From: Chloroflexia bacterium
Lineage (GTDB): Bacteria > Chloroflexota > Chloroflexia > QHBQ01 > JADMIH01
Assembly (NCBI GenBank): GCA_025927935.1
Contig: JAICKM010000129.1
Coordinates: 1 to 12,279, forward strand
Direction: 5' to 3'
DNA length: 12,279 bases
Shown: one piece after another, positions 6,483-12,279 of the stretch
Layout of the letters: every line of letters starts with the position of its first letter
Position numbering within the stretch: position 1 is the first letter of the stretch
Notes under the pieces: generated by a model
Seen by the model: the letters and a program-made list of their open reading frames with translations, nothing else
What the model was told of the DNA's origin: nothing
The model's database searches: none
Made by a program: the position numbers and the translations under genes

Positions 6483-7586
6483 ATGGCCAGTTCAGAGATC
6501 GATCTCGACCTGGAGTACATGCCGAGATTCGGCGGCAAGCTCGACTACGGCATCGGGGCTATCGGCGCCGGTTTCATCATGCGCGACGTTCACCTTGTTG
6601 CCTACCGCGAGGCCGGCTATAACGTCGTCGCCGTGGCCTCCCGCACCCCGGCGAACGCCCTCGCTGCGGCCCGTCAGAACGGCATCGAGCGCGTACACGA
6701 CGACTGGCGCGAGCTCTTGGCCGACCCTGCGGTCGAGATAGTCGACATCGCCTTCCCGCCCGATCAGCAACTCGACATCGTGCGCGAGGCAGTGCGCTAC
6801 GCCGGGCGGATCAAGGGCATCCTGGCGCAAAAGCCGCTGGCAGTCAGCCTGGACGCTGCTGCCGAGATAGTCCGCCTTTGTGACGAAGCCGGCATCACCC
6901 TGGCGGTCAACCAGAACATGCGCTACGACCAGTCGATGCGCGCCCTGAAGACCCTGTTGAAGCGCGGCTACCTGGGAGAGCCAGTGGTGGCGCAGATTAC
7001 GATGCACGCCCGCCCGCACTGGCAAAGCTTCCTGCACGGCTATGAGCGCCTGGCGATCCTCAACATGAGCATTCACCACCTAGATGTGTTCCGCTACTTG
7101 TTTGGCGACCCGGAACGCATCATGGTGAGTGTGCGCACCGATCCCGGTCCCGACTTCGCGCACACCGACGGCATGGCCTTTTACGTTCTGGAGTTTCCCG
7201 ACCAGTTGCGGGCCGTGGCGATCGATAACTGCTTCACCTGGGCCGACCAGGGCATCGAGTGGCGCGTCGAGGGGACAGAGGGTATCGCTAAGGGGACCCT
7301 AGGCTGGCCCAACTATCCTAGCGGCAGCGCGAGCACAATCGACTTTACCACGAAGCTCCAGCCAGGCTACTGGTTCCAGCCGCGCTGGAGCGAGCGCTGG
7401 TTTCCGCAGGCCTTCGCCGGCACGATGGGCCAGCTTCTACAGGCGGTCGCCACGCATACCCAGCCGGAGATCTCGGGTCACGACAATCTGAAGACGATGG
7501 CTCTGATCGAGGCAGCTTACTACTCGGCCGCCGAGCGCAGAGCTATCGCGTTGTCAGATATCCCGGTGCCTACTTGGGCAGGCTGA
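6483..7586 (+). CDS. Gfo/Idh/MocA dehydrogenase with Asp-to-Asn change
   Basis: A 367-residue NAD(P)-dependent oxidoreductase of the Gfo/Idh/MocA family, acting on sugars or cyclitols. After an extension of about 20 residues comes the Rossmann motif I-G-A-I-G-A-G-F (24-31). The E-K-P motif appears as Q-K-P with K117. The substrate-binding half carries H198 and H199 in N-M-S-I-H-H. At the position of the usual catalytic Asp (four before the His) this protein has N194. The second family member in the window keeps Asp, so activity here may be altered. A-G-A-G-G-A-G at 6468-6474 is a good ribosome site before ATG 6483, 13 bases after the creatininase stop. It is the last gene of the P1 operon. 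A myo-inositol dehydrogenase-like (IolG-like) job is possible. No convincing terminator follows. Confidence 0.9.
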   Translation: MASSEIDLDLEYMPRFGGKLDYGIGAIGAGFIMRDVHLVAYREAGYNVVAVASRTPANALAAARQNGIERVHDDWRELLADPAVEIVDIAFPPDQQLDIVREAVRYAGRIKGILAQKPLAVSLDAAAEIVRLCDEAGITLAVNQNMRYDQSMRALKTLLKRGYLGEPVVAQITMHARPHWQSFLHGYERLAILNMSIHHLDVFRYLFGDPERIMVSVRTDPGPDFAHTDGMAFYVLEFPDQLRAVAIDNCFTWADQGIEWRVEGTEGIAKGTLGWPNYPSGSASTIDFTTKLQPGYWFQPRWSERWFPQAFAGTMGQLLQAVATHTQPEISGHDNLKTMALIEAAYYSAAERRAIALSDIPVPTWAG

Positions 7587-7610
7587 CTTGGCTGCTCGGC
7601 GCGTTTTTGC

Positions 7611-7639
7611 TTGACAGCCCATCTTTTGTGTGCTATATT
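7611..7639 (+). promoter_or_regulatory. Sigma70-type promoter P2
   Basis: TTGACA (7611-7616) and TATATT (7634-7639) are spaced by 17 bases. A TGC directly before the -10 box gives an extended -10. The predicted transcription start is near 7646, leaving a leader of about 64 bases before the gene at 7710. The architecture matches P1. Confidence 0.88.
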
Positions 7640-7642
7640 ATA

Positions 7643-7661
7643 TTGTAGCTACGTAATTACA
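7643..7661 (-). promoter_or_regulatory. Operator O2 at the P2 start site
   Basis: On the + strand the 19-mer is TTGTAGCTACGTAATTACA. It consists of two abutting palindromes, GTAGCTAC (7645-7652) and GTAATTAC (7653-7660). Together they form an 18-base inverted repeat with 9-base arms matching at 7 of 9 positions. Read on the - strand it matches O1 (692-710) at 16 of 19 positions. It spans about -3 to +16 of P2, so a bound regulator would block initiation. The same factor probably controls both operons. Confidence 0.7.
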
Positions 7662-7699
7662 TTGCTCCCATAATCGCCAGGATTTTAGCCTGCGCAGAT

Positions 7700-7703
7700 G
7701 AGG
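7700..7703 (+). promoter_or_regulatory. Ribosome binding site deciding the start at 7710
   Basis: GAGG ends 6 bases before ATG 7710. The other in-frame ATG at 7698 has only an AGGA 15 bases away, too far to serve well. Starting at 7710 also gives M-H-L-S-I-F, a natural first barrel strand. Confidence 0.65.
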
Positions 7704-7709
7704 CCGACT

Positions 7710-8609
7710 ATGCACCTGAGCATCTTCTCCAGTGTGATCACCGGAGCTAACCAGGCCGAGGTTGCGCGCAAGACCCGCGCATTTGGTTTACGTTCCGTGC
7801 AGTTGGTCCCTGACGAAGTAAACGTGGGCTGGGGCTTTGACGGCACCGGCGCCTCCGGCTCCTTCGAGAGTTGGGCCGAAGCCTACGGCCGTGAGGGCAT
7901 CGAGATCTGCGCCATCGCCGGCTACCTCAATCTGTTGCACCATGACGAAACCAGGCGCCGGCAGAATATCGACATTTTCAAGTCCTTCCTGCACGATATG
8001 AACACGATCGGCTGCCGTTACATTTCGACTGAAACCGGCAGCTTCGCGCCGACCGGGGATTGGGACTTCGACCCGAAGAACCGCACGCAGCAGGCATGGG
8101 ACGAGTTGCGCCGCGTCACCGCCGACCTGGTGGAGACGGCCGCCCGCGAGAACGCGGTCATTCTCTACGAGCCATACATAGTCAACGTCTGCTATTCGCC
8201 CGAGCTGGGCGCGAAGTTCGTGCGCGAGGTCAACTCGCCGCATCTGGCGCTGCTGCTGGACCCGACAAACTGGTTCGAAACCGAGATGGCTCATCCCGAC
8301 AAGGTGCGCGAGGTAATTGATCGAGGCTTCGCTGCCGAGCGCGGCCTGTTCCGCCTCGCCCATGCCAAGGATGTGACTCCGGCCGCCCCAGACGCCGACA
8401 AGCCGGGTCTGCCCGGTCCGGGCAAGGGTATCATCGACTACGGCTACTATGCGCAAAAGCTGCGCGAGCACAACTATAATGGGCCGTTGATCATGGAGCA
8501 CCTGACGGAGGCCGACATACCCGAAGCCATGCGCTACGTGCAAGGTTTCATCGACCAGTACGCCCAACGGTCGGAGCCGGATCTGGCCGGGCAAAGGAGC
8601 GCAAGGTGA
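7710..8609 (+). CDS. Xylose isomerase-like TIM-barrel epimerase/isomerase
   Basis: A 299-residue sugar isomerase/epimerase of the AP-endonuclease-2/xylose isomerase-like TIM-barrel family. Using the start at 7710, the likely divalent-metal ligands are E154 (L-Y-E-P-Y), D184 (L-L-L-D-P-T-N), and E263 (I-M-E-H-L). H218 with K220 (L-A-H-A-K-D) and E108 (S-T-E-T-G-S) complete the pocket. Family enzymes move a carbonyl or invert a centre next to one, for example IolE, IolH, IolO and D-tagatose 3-epimerase. It is the first gene after P2/O2 and overlaps the next gene by 4 bases (GTGA, 8606-8609). Pairing with a Gfo/Idh/MocA dehydrogenase is common in inositol, C-glycoside and keto-sugar pathways. 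In the proposed route it would act after ring opening, like the 5-keto-L-gluconate epimerase IolO. That assignment is inference. Confidence 0.88.
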   Translation: MHLSIFSSVITGANQAEVARKTRAFGLRSVQLVPDEVNVGWGFDGTGASGSFESWAEAYGREGIEICAIAGYLNLLHHDETRRRQNIDIFKSFLHDMNTIGCRYISTETGSFAPTGDWDFDPKNRTQQAWDELRRVTADLVETAARENAVILYEPYIVNVCYSPELGAKFVREVNSPHLALLLDPTNWFETEMAHPDKVREVIDRGFAAERGLFRLAHAKDVTPAAPDADKPGLPGPGKGIIDYGYYAQKLREHNYNGPLIMEHLTEADIPEAMRYVQGFIDQYAQRSEPDLAGQRSAR

Positions 8610-9667
8610 AGACGATCGTCCCAGAGCCAGCTGAATACCAGCCGGCGCCGCCCGCCGCCGAGATCAGGCAGCGCTACGGCATCGGCATCGTCGGCTGCGG
8701 GACGATCGTGCGCCAGGCCCATCTACCCGCCTACCGCCAGTTCGGCTACAGGGTCGCCGGCGTCAGCGACATCATCGAAGAGGCGGCCTGCTCGACCGCT
8801 CAGCAGTTCAACGTGCCGTTCTGGACGACTGACGTCAACGAGCTGCTGGCGCGGCCTGACGTCGACGTTATCGATCTCGCCGTACATGCTGCGCAGCGGC
8901 GTCCCCTGGTCGAGAAAATCGCCGCGGCGGGCAAGCACATCTTGTCGCAGAAGCCCTTCGCCCTCTCGCTCGAAGATGCCCGGCACATGGTAGCGGTCTG
9001 CCGAGAGGCCGACGTCACGCTGATGGTCAATCAGCAGGCCCGGTGGGCGCCCGCCCACCGGGCACTGAAACTACTGGTCGACCGCGGCGTGCTTGGGCAC
9101 CTGTGGAGCGTGGTCCATTTTTATCGCGGCTTCCAGGACATTCCTGGCTCGTGGTTCGTGAAGCTGGCGCATTTCAACATTCTCGATCACGGTATCCACT
9201 ATATCGATCTCACGCGCTACTTCACAGGCAGAACCCCGCTGCGTATCAAAGCCACGACCGCCACCGTGCCGGGGCAGGTCGCGGTTTCACCCATGATCTA
9301 CACAATCCTCTGCGAATATGAGCCGCAAGCCCAGCTCATGACCACCCTTCACTTCAACAATATCGTCCCGGCGCAGACCACACATCAGTACACCTGGTTG
9401 CTCGACGGCACGCTCGGCTCAGCGTCGGCCACCCTTGACGAGCTGACGATTGTGCTCAACGAGCGGCCCGACGAGCGGCAGGTAATCAAGCTGCAAGGGA
9501 GCTGGTTCCCCGACGCCTTTGGTGGCTCGATGGGTGAGCTATTGCAGGCACTCGCCGACGGTCGGCAGCCGATGACCTCCGGTGAGGACAATCTTGAAAC
9601 GGTCTGTATGGCGCAAGCAGCGGTCGAGTCGGCGGAAACCGGCCGCACGGTCGACCTTGCCGGGTAG
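8606..9667 (+). CDS. Gfo/Idh/MocA dehydrogenase, canonical active site
   Basis: A 353-residue NAD(P)-dependent sugar or cyclitol dehydrogenase. About 24 extra residues precede the Rossmann motif G-I-V-G-C-G-T-I (27-34). The lysine motif is S-Q-K-P with K116. The catalytic pair is D194 and H198 (I-L-D-H-G-I-H-Y-I-D). The start is GTG 8606, whose TG is shared with the preceding TGA stop. GGAG at 8595-8598 is a good ribosome site. It aligns along its length with the other Gfo/Idh/MocA protein in the window, including Q-K-P and a shared W-F-P-x-A-F-x-G-x-M-G stretch near residue 300, so the two are paralogs. It keeps the Asp that the other lacks. Possible functions are inositol-type dehydrogenase or 3-keto-sugar formation; substrate not determined. 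Confidence 0.91.
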   Translation: MKTIVPEPAEYQPAPPAAEIRQRYGIGIVGCGTIVRQAHLPAYRQFGYRVAGVSDIIEEAACSTAQQFNVPFWTTDVNELLARPDVDVIDLAVHAAQRRPLVEKIAAAGKHILSQKPFALSLEDARHMVAVCREADVTLMVNQQARWAPAHRALKLLVDRGVLGHLWSVVHFYRGFQDIPGSWFVKLAHFNILDHGIHYIDLTRYFTGRTPLRIKATTATVPGQVAVSPMIYTILCEYEPQAQLMTTLHFNNIVPAQTTHQYTWLLDGTLGSASATLDELTIVLNERPDERQVIKLQGSWFPDAFGGSMGELLQALADGRQPMTSGEDNLETVCMAQAAVESAETGRTVDLAG

Positions 9668-9954
9668 CGCCAGGAAGCAGACCTCGCCGCTATGGCCCCG
9701 CAACTTGCCCATACCCAGAGTGGTTGCGGTGCGGCGGAATGGATATAGAAGACGCCCGGCAGCGCGGCCCTATGGCCGGCGACTGCCGCAAGCGGTTCAG
9801 GAAGAGGAGGTTGGCCTAAGAGAGTACCAAAGATCGGCAGTAAACCCGATTTCGGTGTGCGGAGAGGATGCTCCCACGCATATCCTCAATTGGTCGGTGG
9901 TTCAGTAATATCCAGTAACAGCGCAAGTACTGTAGCTAGGGGAGGACTATTTCG
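9668..9954 (+). other. Gap before the transporter genes
   Basis: I see no gene here that I can support. An imperfect hairpin pairs GAGGAT (9864-9869) with ATCCTC (9882-9887), with two more inner pairs and a bulge; no T-run follows. TAATAT at 9906-9911 could be a -10 box, but there is no acceptable -35 box 17 bases upstream. GGGGAGG (9939-9945) is the ribosome site for ATG 9955. The transporter genes may be transcribed from P2 by readthrough. Confidence 0.5.
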
Positions 9955-11388
9955 ATGATAAAGCTTTCTGCCGTCAAGCAAAGAATAGCCTTTGCCGTCG
10001 TCGCACTCATGTTGCTGGGAAGCCTGCTGGCCGCCTGTGGTGGCGAGGCCGCGTCGACCGGCACGGCGGTGGCTCCGGTGGCGACCGACACAACCTCTGC
10101 CGCCGCGCCCACCAGCACAACCGCGGCGGCGGGGCCAACCGACATGGCGGCCGCCACACCGGCGGGCACAACCGCAGCCAAACAGAACATTACGCTAACC
10201 TATATCGCGAGCCAGGGCTGGATCCAGCCCGCCGAAATGGATCTTGCCAAGCAGTTCGAGGCCCAGACCGGCATCCATATCGACTATCAGATCATCCCGG
10301 CCGACCAGTATTTCACGGTGCTGCAAACCAAGCTCAACTCCGGCGAAGGCCCCGACATCTTCGGCGGCCAGAGCGGCAAGACCGACCTCAAGGTCAATTA
10401 CAACGCCGCTAAGAACGCCGTCGATCTGAGCGACCAAGAATGGATCAAGCGCGAAGATCCGGCCGCGGTAGACCAGACCACGGTGGACGGCAAGGTCTAC
10501 GGACTAACTATCTGGGACCCCTCGCGCTTCGTCATCGTCTACAATAAAGACATCTTCCAGAAACTGGGCCTGAGCGTCCCGCACTCCTACGCCGAGTTCA
10601 AGGCAGCGGCGCAGAAGATCAAGGACTCCGGCGTCACGCCGGTCTACGAGCCGGTCGCGGACGGCTGGCACCAGACCCTCTGGTTCGCGGAGGATGGGCC
10701 ACGCTACGAGGAGGTCACTTCCGGCCTGGCCGACGCGCTGAACGCCAACAAGGCCACATTCGCCGGTAATCCAACGATGCTCCAGGCGTTGACCGAATTG
10801 AAGGAAATGTACGATCTTGGCTTCTTCGGCGATAATACCCTCGCCGACACCGTCGCCGACACCGATAAGAATCTGGCTGAAGGCAAGTACGCGATGGTTT
10901 ACGCTTCCATCAACGAACCGGCCTCTATCGAGGCGGCTTATGCGAACGTCAAGGCGTCAACCTTCGGCTTCTTCCCTAACCCGCTGGCCGACAACCAGAT
11001 TTCGGGTTACCAGCCGGCCGGGCCCAGCAAGTTCATCTATTCGGGATCGAAGCACATCGATGCGGCCAAGCAGTACTTCGAGTTCCTGACCCAGCCGGCC
11101 AACCTGCAATATCTGCTCGACCACACCGCGGCTTTCTCGAACCTCAACTTCCCTGCGGTGAAGAGCAAATACACCGACGAGCAGAAGGCCTTCCTGAGCA
11201 GCGCGAAGTCGGGTGTGGTCTATCAGATCGCGGTTAACTATCTCAACCCGCAGTGGATCGACATCGGCAAGGACGTAGTTGCGATGTTCACTGGCGCCGA
11301 GCAACCACTTGACGTGCTCAAGGCAATTGATCAGCGCAGAGCGACCCAGGCCCAAACGGCCAAAGACCCGGCCTGGTCCAACCCGTAA
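9955..11388 (+). CDS. ABC transporter substrate-binding lipoprotein (carbohydrate)
   Basis: A 477-residue family 1 extracellular solute-binding protein of the CUT1 carbohydrate-importer type. The N-terminus has basic residues (K3, K8, R10), a hydrophobic stretch (11-25) and the lipobox L-A-A-C with lipidated C28. A low-complexity Ala/Thr/Pro/Ser linker (about 31-75) follows and would tether the binding domain to the outer face of the membrane. The mature domain then starts with I-T-L-T-Y-I-A-S. Other typical elements are G-P-D-I-F-G at 125-130, G-K-V-Y-G-L near 178 and V-I-V-Y-N-K-D-I-F near 196. Aromatic residues typical of sugar sites are frequent. It is followed by a permease gene, so it supplies the importer with ligand. 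The ligand is presumably the carbohydrate or polyol degraded by the upstream enzymes. Confidence 0.93.
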   Translation: MIKLSAVKQRIAFAVVALMLLGSLLAACGGEAASTGTAVAPVATDTTSAAAPTSTTAAAGPTDMAAATPAGTTAAKQNITLTYIASQGWIQPAEMDLAKQFEAQTGIHIDYQIIPADQYFTVLQTKLNSGEGPDIFGGQSGKTDLKVNYNAAKNAVDLSDQEWIKREDPAAVDQTTVDGKVYGLTIWDPSRFVIVYNKDIFQKLGLSVPHSYAEFKAAAQKIKDSGVTPVYEPVADGWHQTLWFAEDGPRYEEVTSGLADALNANKATFAGNPTMLQALTELKEMYDLGFFGDNTLADTVADTDKNLAEGKYAMVYASINEPASIEAAYANVKASTFGFFPNPLADNQISGYQPAGPSKFIYSGSKHIDAAKQYFEFLTQPANLQYLLDHTAAFSNLNFPAVKSKYTDEQKAFLSSAKSGVVYQIAVNYLNPQWIDIGKDVVAMFTGAEQPLDVLKAIDQRRATQAQTAKDPAWSNP

Positions 11389-11420
11389 TTCGCGCCTCGC
11401 CCCGCAACCCTGGTATGGGA

Positions 11421-11455
11421 GGAGTCAGTGGTCGGCGATGCCGGCTACTGACTCC
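11421..11455 (+). other. Stem-loop between binding-protein and permease genes
   Basis: GGAGTCAGT (11421-11429) pairs perfectly with ACTGACTCC (11447-11455). The stem continues inward through a G-U pair and GTCGGC (11431-11436) with GCCGGC (11440-11445), closing on a GAT loop. The total is 16 pairs including two G-U pairs. No T-run follows, so it is more likely an mRNA-stabilising or partial-attenuation element than a full terminator. It would favour the binding protein over the permease, as in other ABC operons. Confidence 0.75.
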
Positions 11456-11462
11456 ACTGCCA

Positions 11463-11476
11463 GCTTGTACACAAGC
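11463..11476 (+). other. 14-base palindrome upstream of the permease gene
   Basis: GCTTGTACACAAGC has 6-base perfect arms (GCTTGT and ACAAGC) around a central AC. It lies just after the stem-loop and before the permease ribosome site. It is too tight for an RNA hairpin of full arm length, but could be a protein site or chance. Confidence 0.3.
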
Positions 11477-11521
11477 AACAGGACCATGTAGCTGCTGTCA
11501 CAGGTGCAGAGGAGACCACAC

Positions 11522-12279
11522 ATGCGCATACCAGCCCGACTAAGCTCTATTGCCGCACCTCGCGCCGTCGAGAACAGGAAGCACCCCACCACCGCGATGT
11601 ACCCCTTCTACTTTTCGGCCGGCGCGCTGATTCTTTACCTGGTGTTTTTCATAATTCCTGGCCTTATGGGTTTCTACTATGCCTTTACCGACTGGAACAG
11701 TTTTTCGAGCCAGGTTAACTTCGTGGGGCTGGACAATTTCAAGCTAATTTTCTCCTCCACCAGCCGCTATCCGGGCTATATTCAGAACACCCTGATCTTC
11801 TCCGTCGCTACGATCGCCTTGAAGACGGTCTTGGGGCTGCTGCTGGCGTTGCTGTTGAATGGCGCCCTAGTGAAGCTCACGCATCTTCATCGCGCCATCA
11901 TTTATCTGCCGGCTGTGCTGCCGCTGCTGGTCGTCGGCCTCGTTTTCAAGTCGATCCTGAACCCCGCGAGTGGCCTGCTCAACCAGTTCCTGCGGGCGGT
12001 AGGCTTGGGAGGGCTGGCCCAGCGCTGGCTGGTGGACGTGCATTGGGCGCTACCGTCAATCATCGGCGTCGACACCTGGCGGGGGGTAGGCTACATCATG
12101 GTTATTCTCCTGGCAGGCCTGCAAAGCATTCCGCACGAGTATCATGAGGCCGCCGCGCTCGACGGCGCCGGGCCCATCGCGCAGTTGCGCCACGTCACGC
12201 TGCCCCTGCTCGCACCCGCGCTCACCGTCACTACGGTGCTGAATCTACTATACGCCATCAAGGTCTTCGATATCGTCTA
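11522..12279 (+). CDS. ABC sugar transporter permease, MalF type, 3'-truncated
   Basis: The first 252 residues of an inner-membrane permease of the binding-protein-dependent carbohydrate transporter family; the gene runs past the window end. A-G-A-G-G-A-G (11508-11514) lies 7 bases before ATG 11522. A cytoplasmic N-terminus (1-27, with several Arg) is followed by a first membrane segment at about 28-52. Further segments lie at about 89-113, 125-145, 178-200 and from about 232 on. The EAA loop that docks onto the ATPase is E-A-A-A-L-D-G-A from 209, ending in T-L-P-L-L by 230, with the conserved Gly at 215. F-V-G-L-D-N-F at 67-73 is typical of MalF/UgpA-like subunits. A second permease and possibly an ATPase are expected downstream. 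Confidence 0.94.
   Translation, partial: MRIPARLSSIAAPRAVENRKHPTTAMYPFYFSAGALILYLVFFIIPGLMGFYYAFTDWNSFSSQVNFVGLDNFKLIFSSTSRYPGYIQNTLIFSVATIALKTVLGLLLALLLNGALVKLTHLHRAIIYLPAVLPLLVVGLVFKSILNPASGLLNQFLRAVGLGGLAQRWLVDVHWALPSIIGVDTWRGVGYIMVILLAGLQSIPHEYHEAAALDGAGPIAQLRHVTLPLLAPALTVTTVLNLLYAIKVFDIV

Noticed and set aside
7590..7608. Intrinsic terminator after the first operon (TTTTT at 7604-7608)
   Set aside because: I could not find a convincing GC-rich stem ending just before the T-run; only 4-base pairings are present.
7698..7709. ATG 7698 as the start of the TIM-barrel gene
   Set aside because: The nearest purine-rich site is 15 bases away. ATG 7710 has GAGG at 6 bases and begins directly with the first barrel strand.
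7788..8594. Long open frame on the - strand (268 codons)
   Set aside because: Antisense to the TIM-barrel gene, which has all its metal ligands; no domain is recognisable in the reverse product.
9931..9939. TGTAGCTAG as a third operator before the binding-protein gene
   Set aside because: It matches one 9-base half-site at 8 positions, but the other half is absent and there is no good promoter nearby. A half-site match of this quality is expected by chance in 12 kb.
1..12279. CRISPR array, tRNA or rRNA genes, insertion sequences, phage genes
   Set aside because: I saw no repeated spacer pattern, transposase or integrase motif, or RNA gene. The whole window is ordinary metabolic and transport genes in one direction.

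Overview
The window is GC-rich, compact bacterial DNA with every supported gene on the + strand. It reads as a catabolic gene cluster for a sugar or cyclitol. The organism cannot be named from this stretch. The GC-rich codon use, consensus sigma70-type promoters, strong Shine-Dalgarno sites, and a lipoprotein binding protein with a long Ala/Thr/Pro linker behind an L-A-A-C lipobox fit a Chloroflexota-type or other GC-rich soil or thermophilic bacterium. This is an inference.

Layout. (1) Positions 1-660 hold the 3' part of a DeoC-type aldolase whose start lies upstream. (2) A near-consensus promoter (657-685) overlaps its stop codon. It precedes a tightly packed operon (822-7586): a second, divergent DeoC-type aldolase, a PfkB/ribokinase-family kinase, an RbsD-type mutarotase, a ferritin-like di-iron protein of unknown function, a zinc MDR alcohol dehydrogenase, a creatininase-family hydrolase and a Gfo/Idh/MocA dehydrogenase. 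Several genes overlap by 4 bases. (3) A second near-consensus promoter (7611-7639) starts a TIM-barrel sugar isomerase/epimerase and a second Gfo/Idh/MocA dehydrogenase. After a 287-base gap come an ABC substrate-binding lipoprotein and the first permease, which is cut by the window end.

How they work together (inference). The ABC importer brings in a carbohydrate or polyol. Two Gfo/Idh/MocA enzymes and the zinc dehydrogenase oxidise hydroxyls. The creatininase-type hydrolase could open an oxidised ring. The TIM-barrel enzyme epimerises or isomerises the product. The mutarotase, kinase and DeoC aldolases could phosphorylate and split it. The order dehydrogenase - creatininase - Gfo/Idh - TIM barrel - ABC importer recalls the Thermotoga maritima inositol route (IolM, IolN, IolG, IolO). 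The kinase/aldolase/mutarotase half and the ferritin-like protein are not part of that route as I know it.

The most informative non-coding signal is a shared 19-base, imperfectly palindromic operator at the predicted transcription start of both promoters (692-710 and, inverted, 7643-7661; 16 of 19 identical, all differences transitions). It ties the two operons into one regulon. The regulator gene is not in the window. A strong 35-base stem-loop lies between the binding-protein and permease genes.
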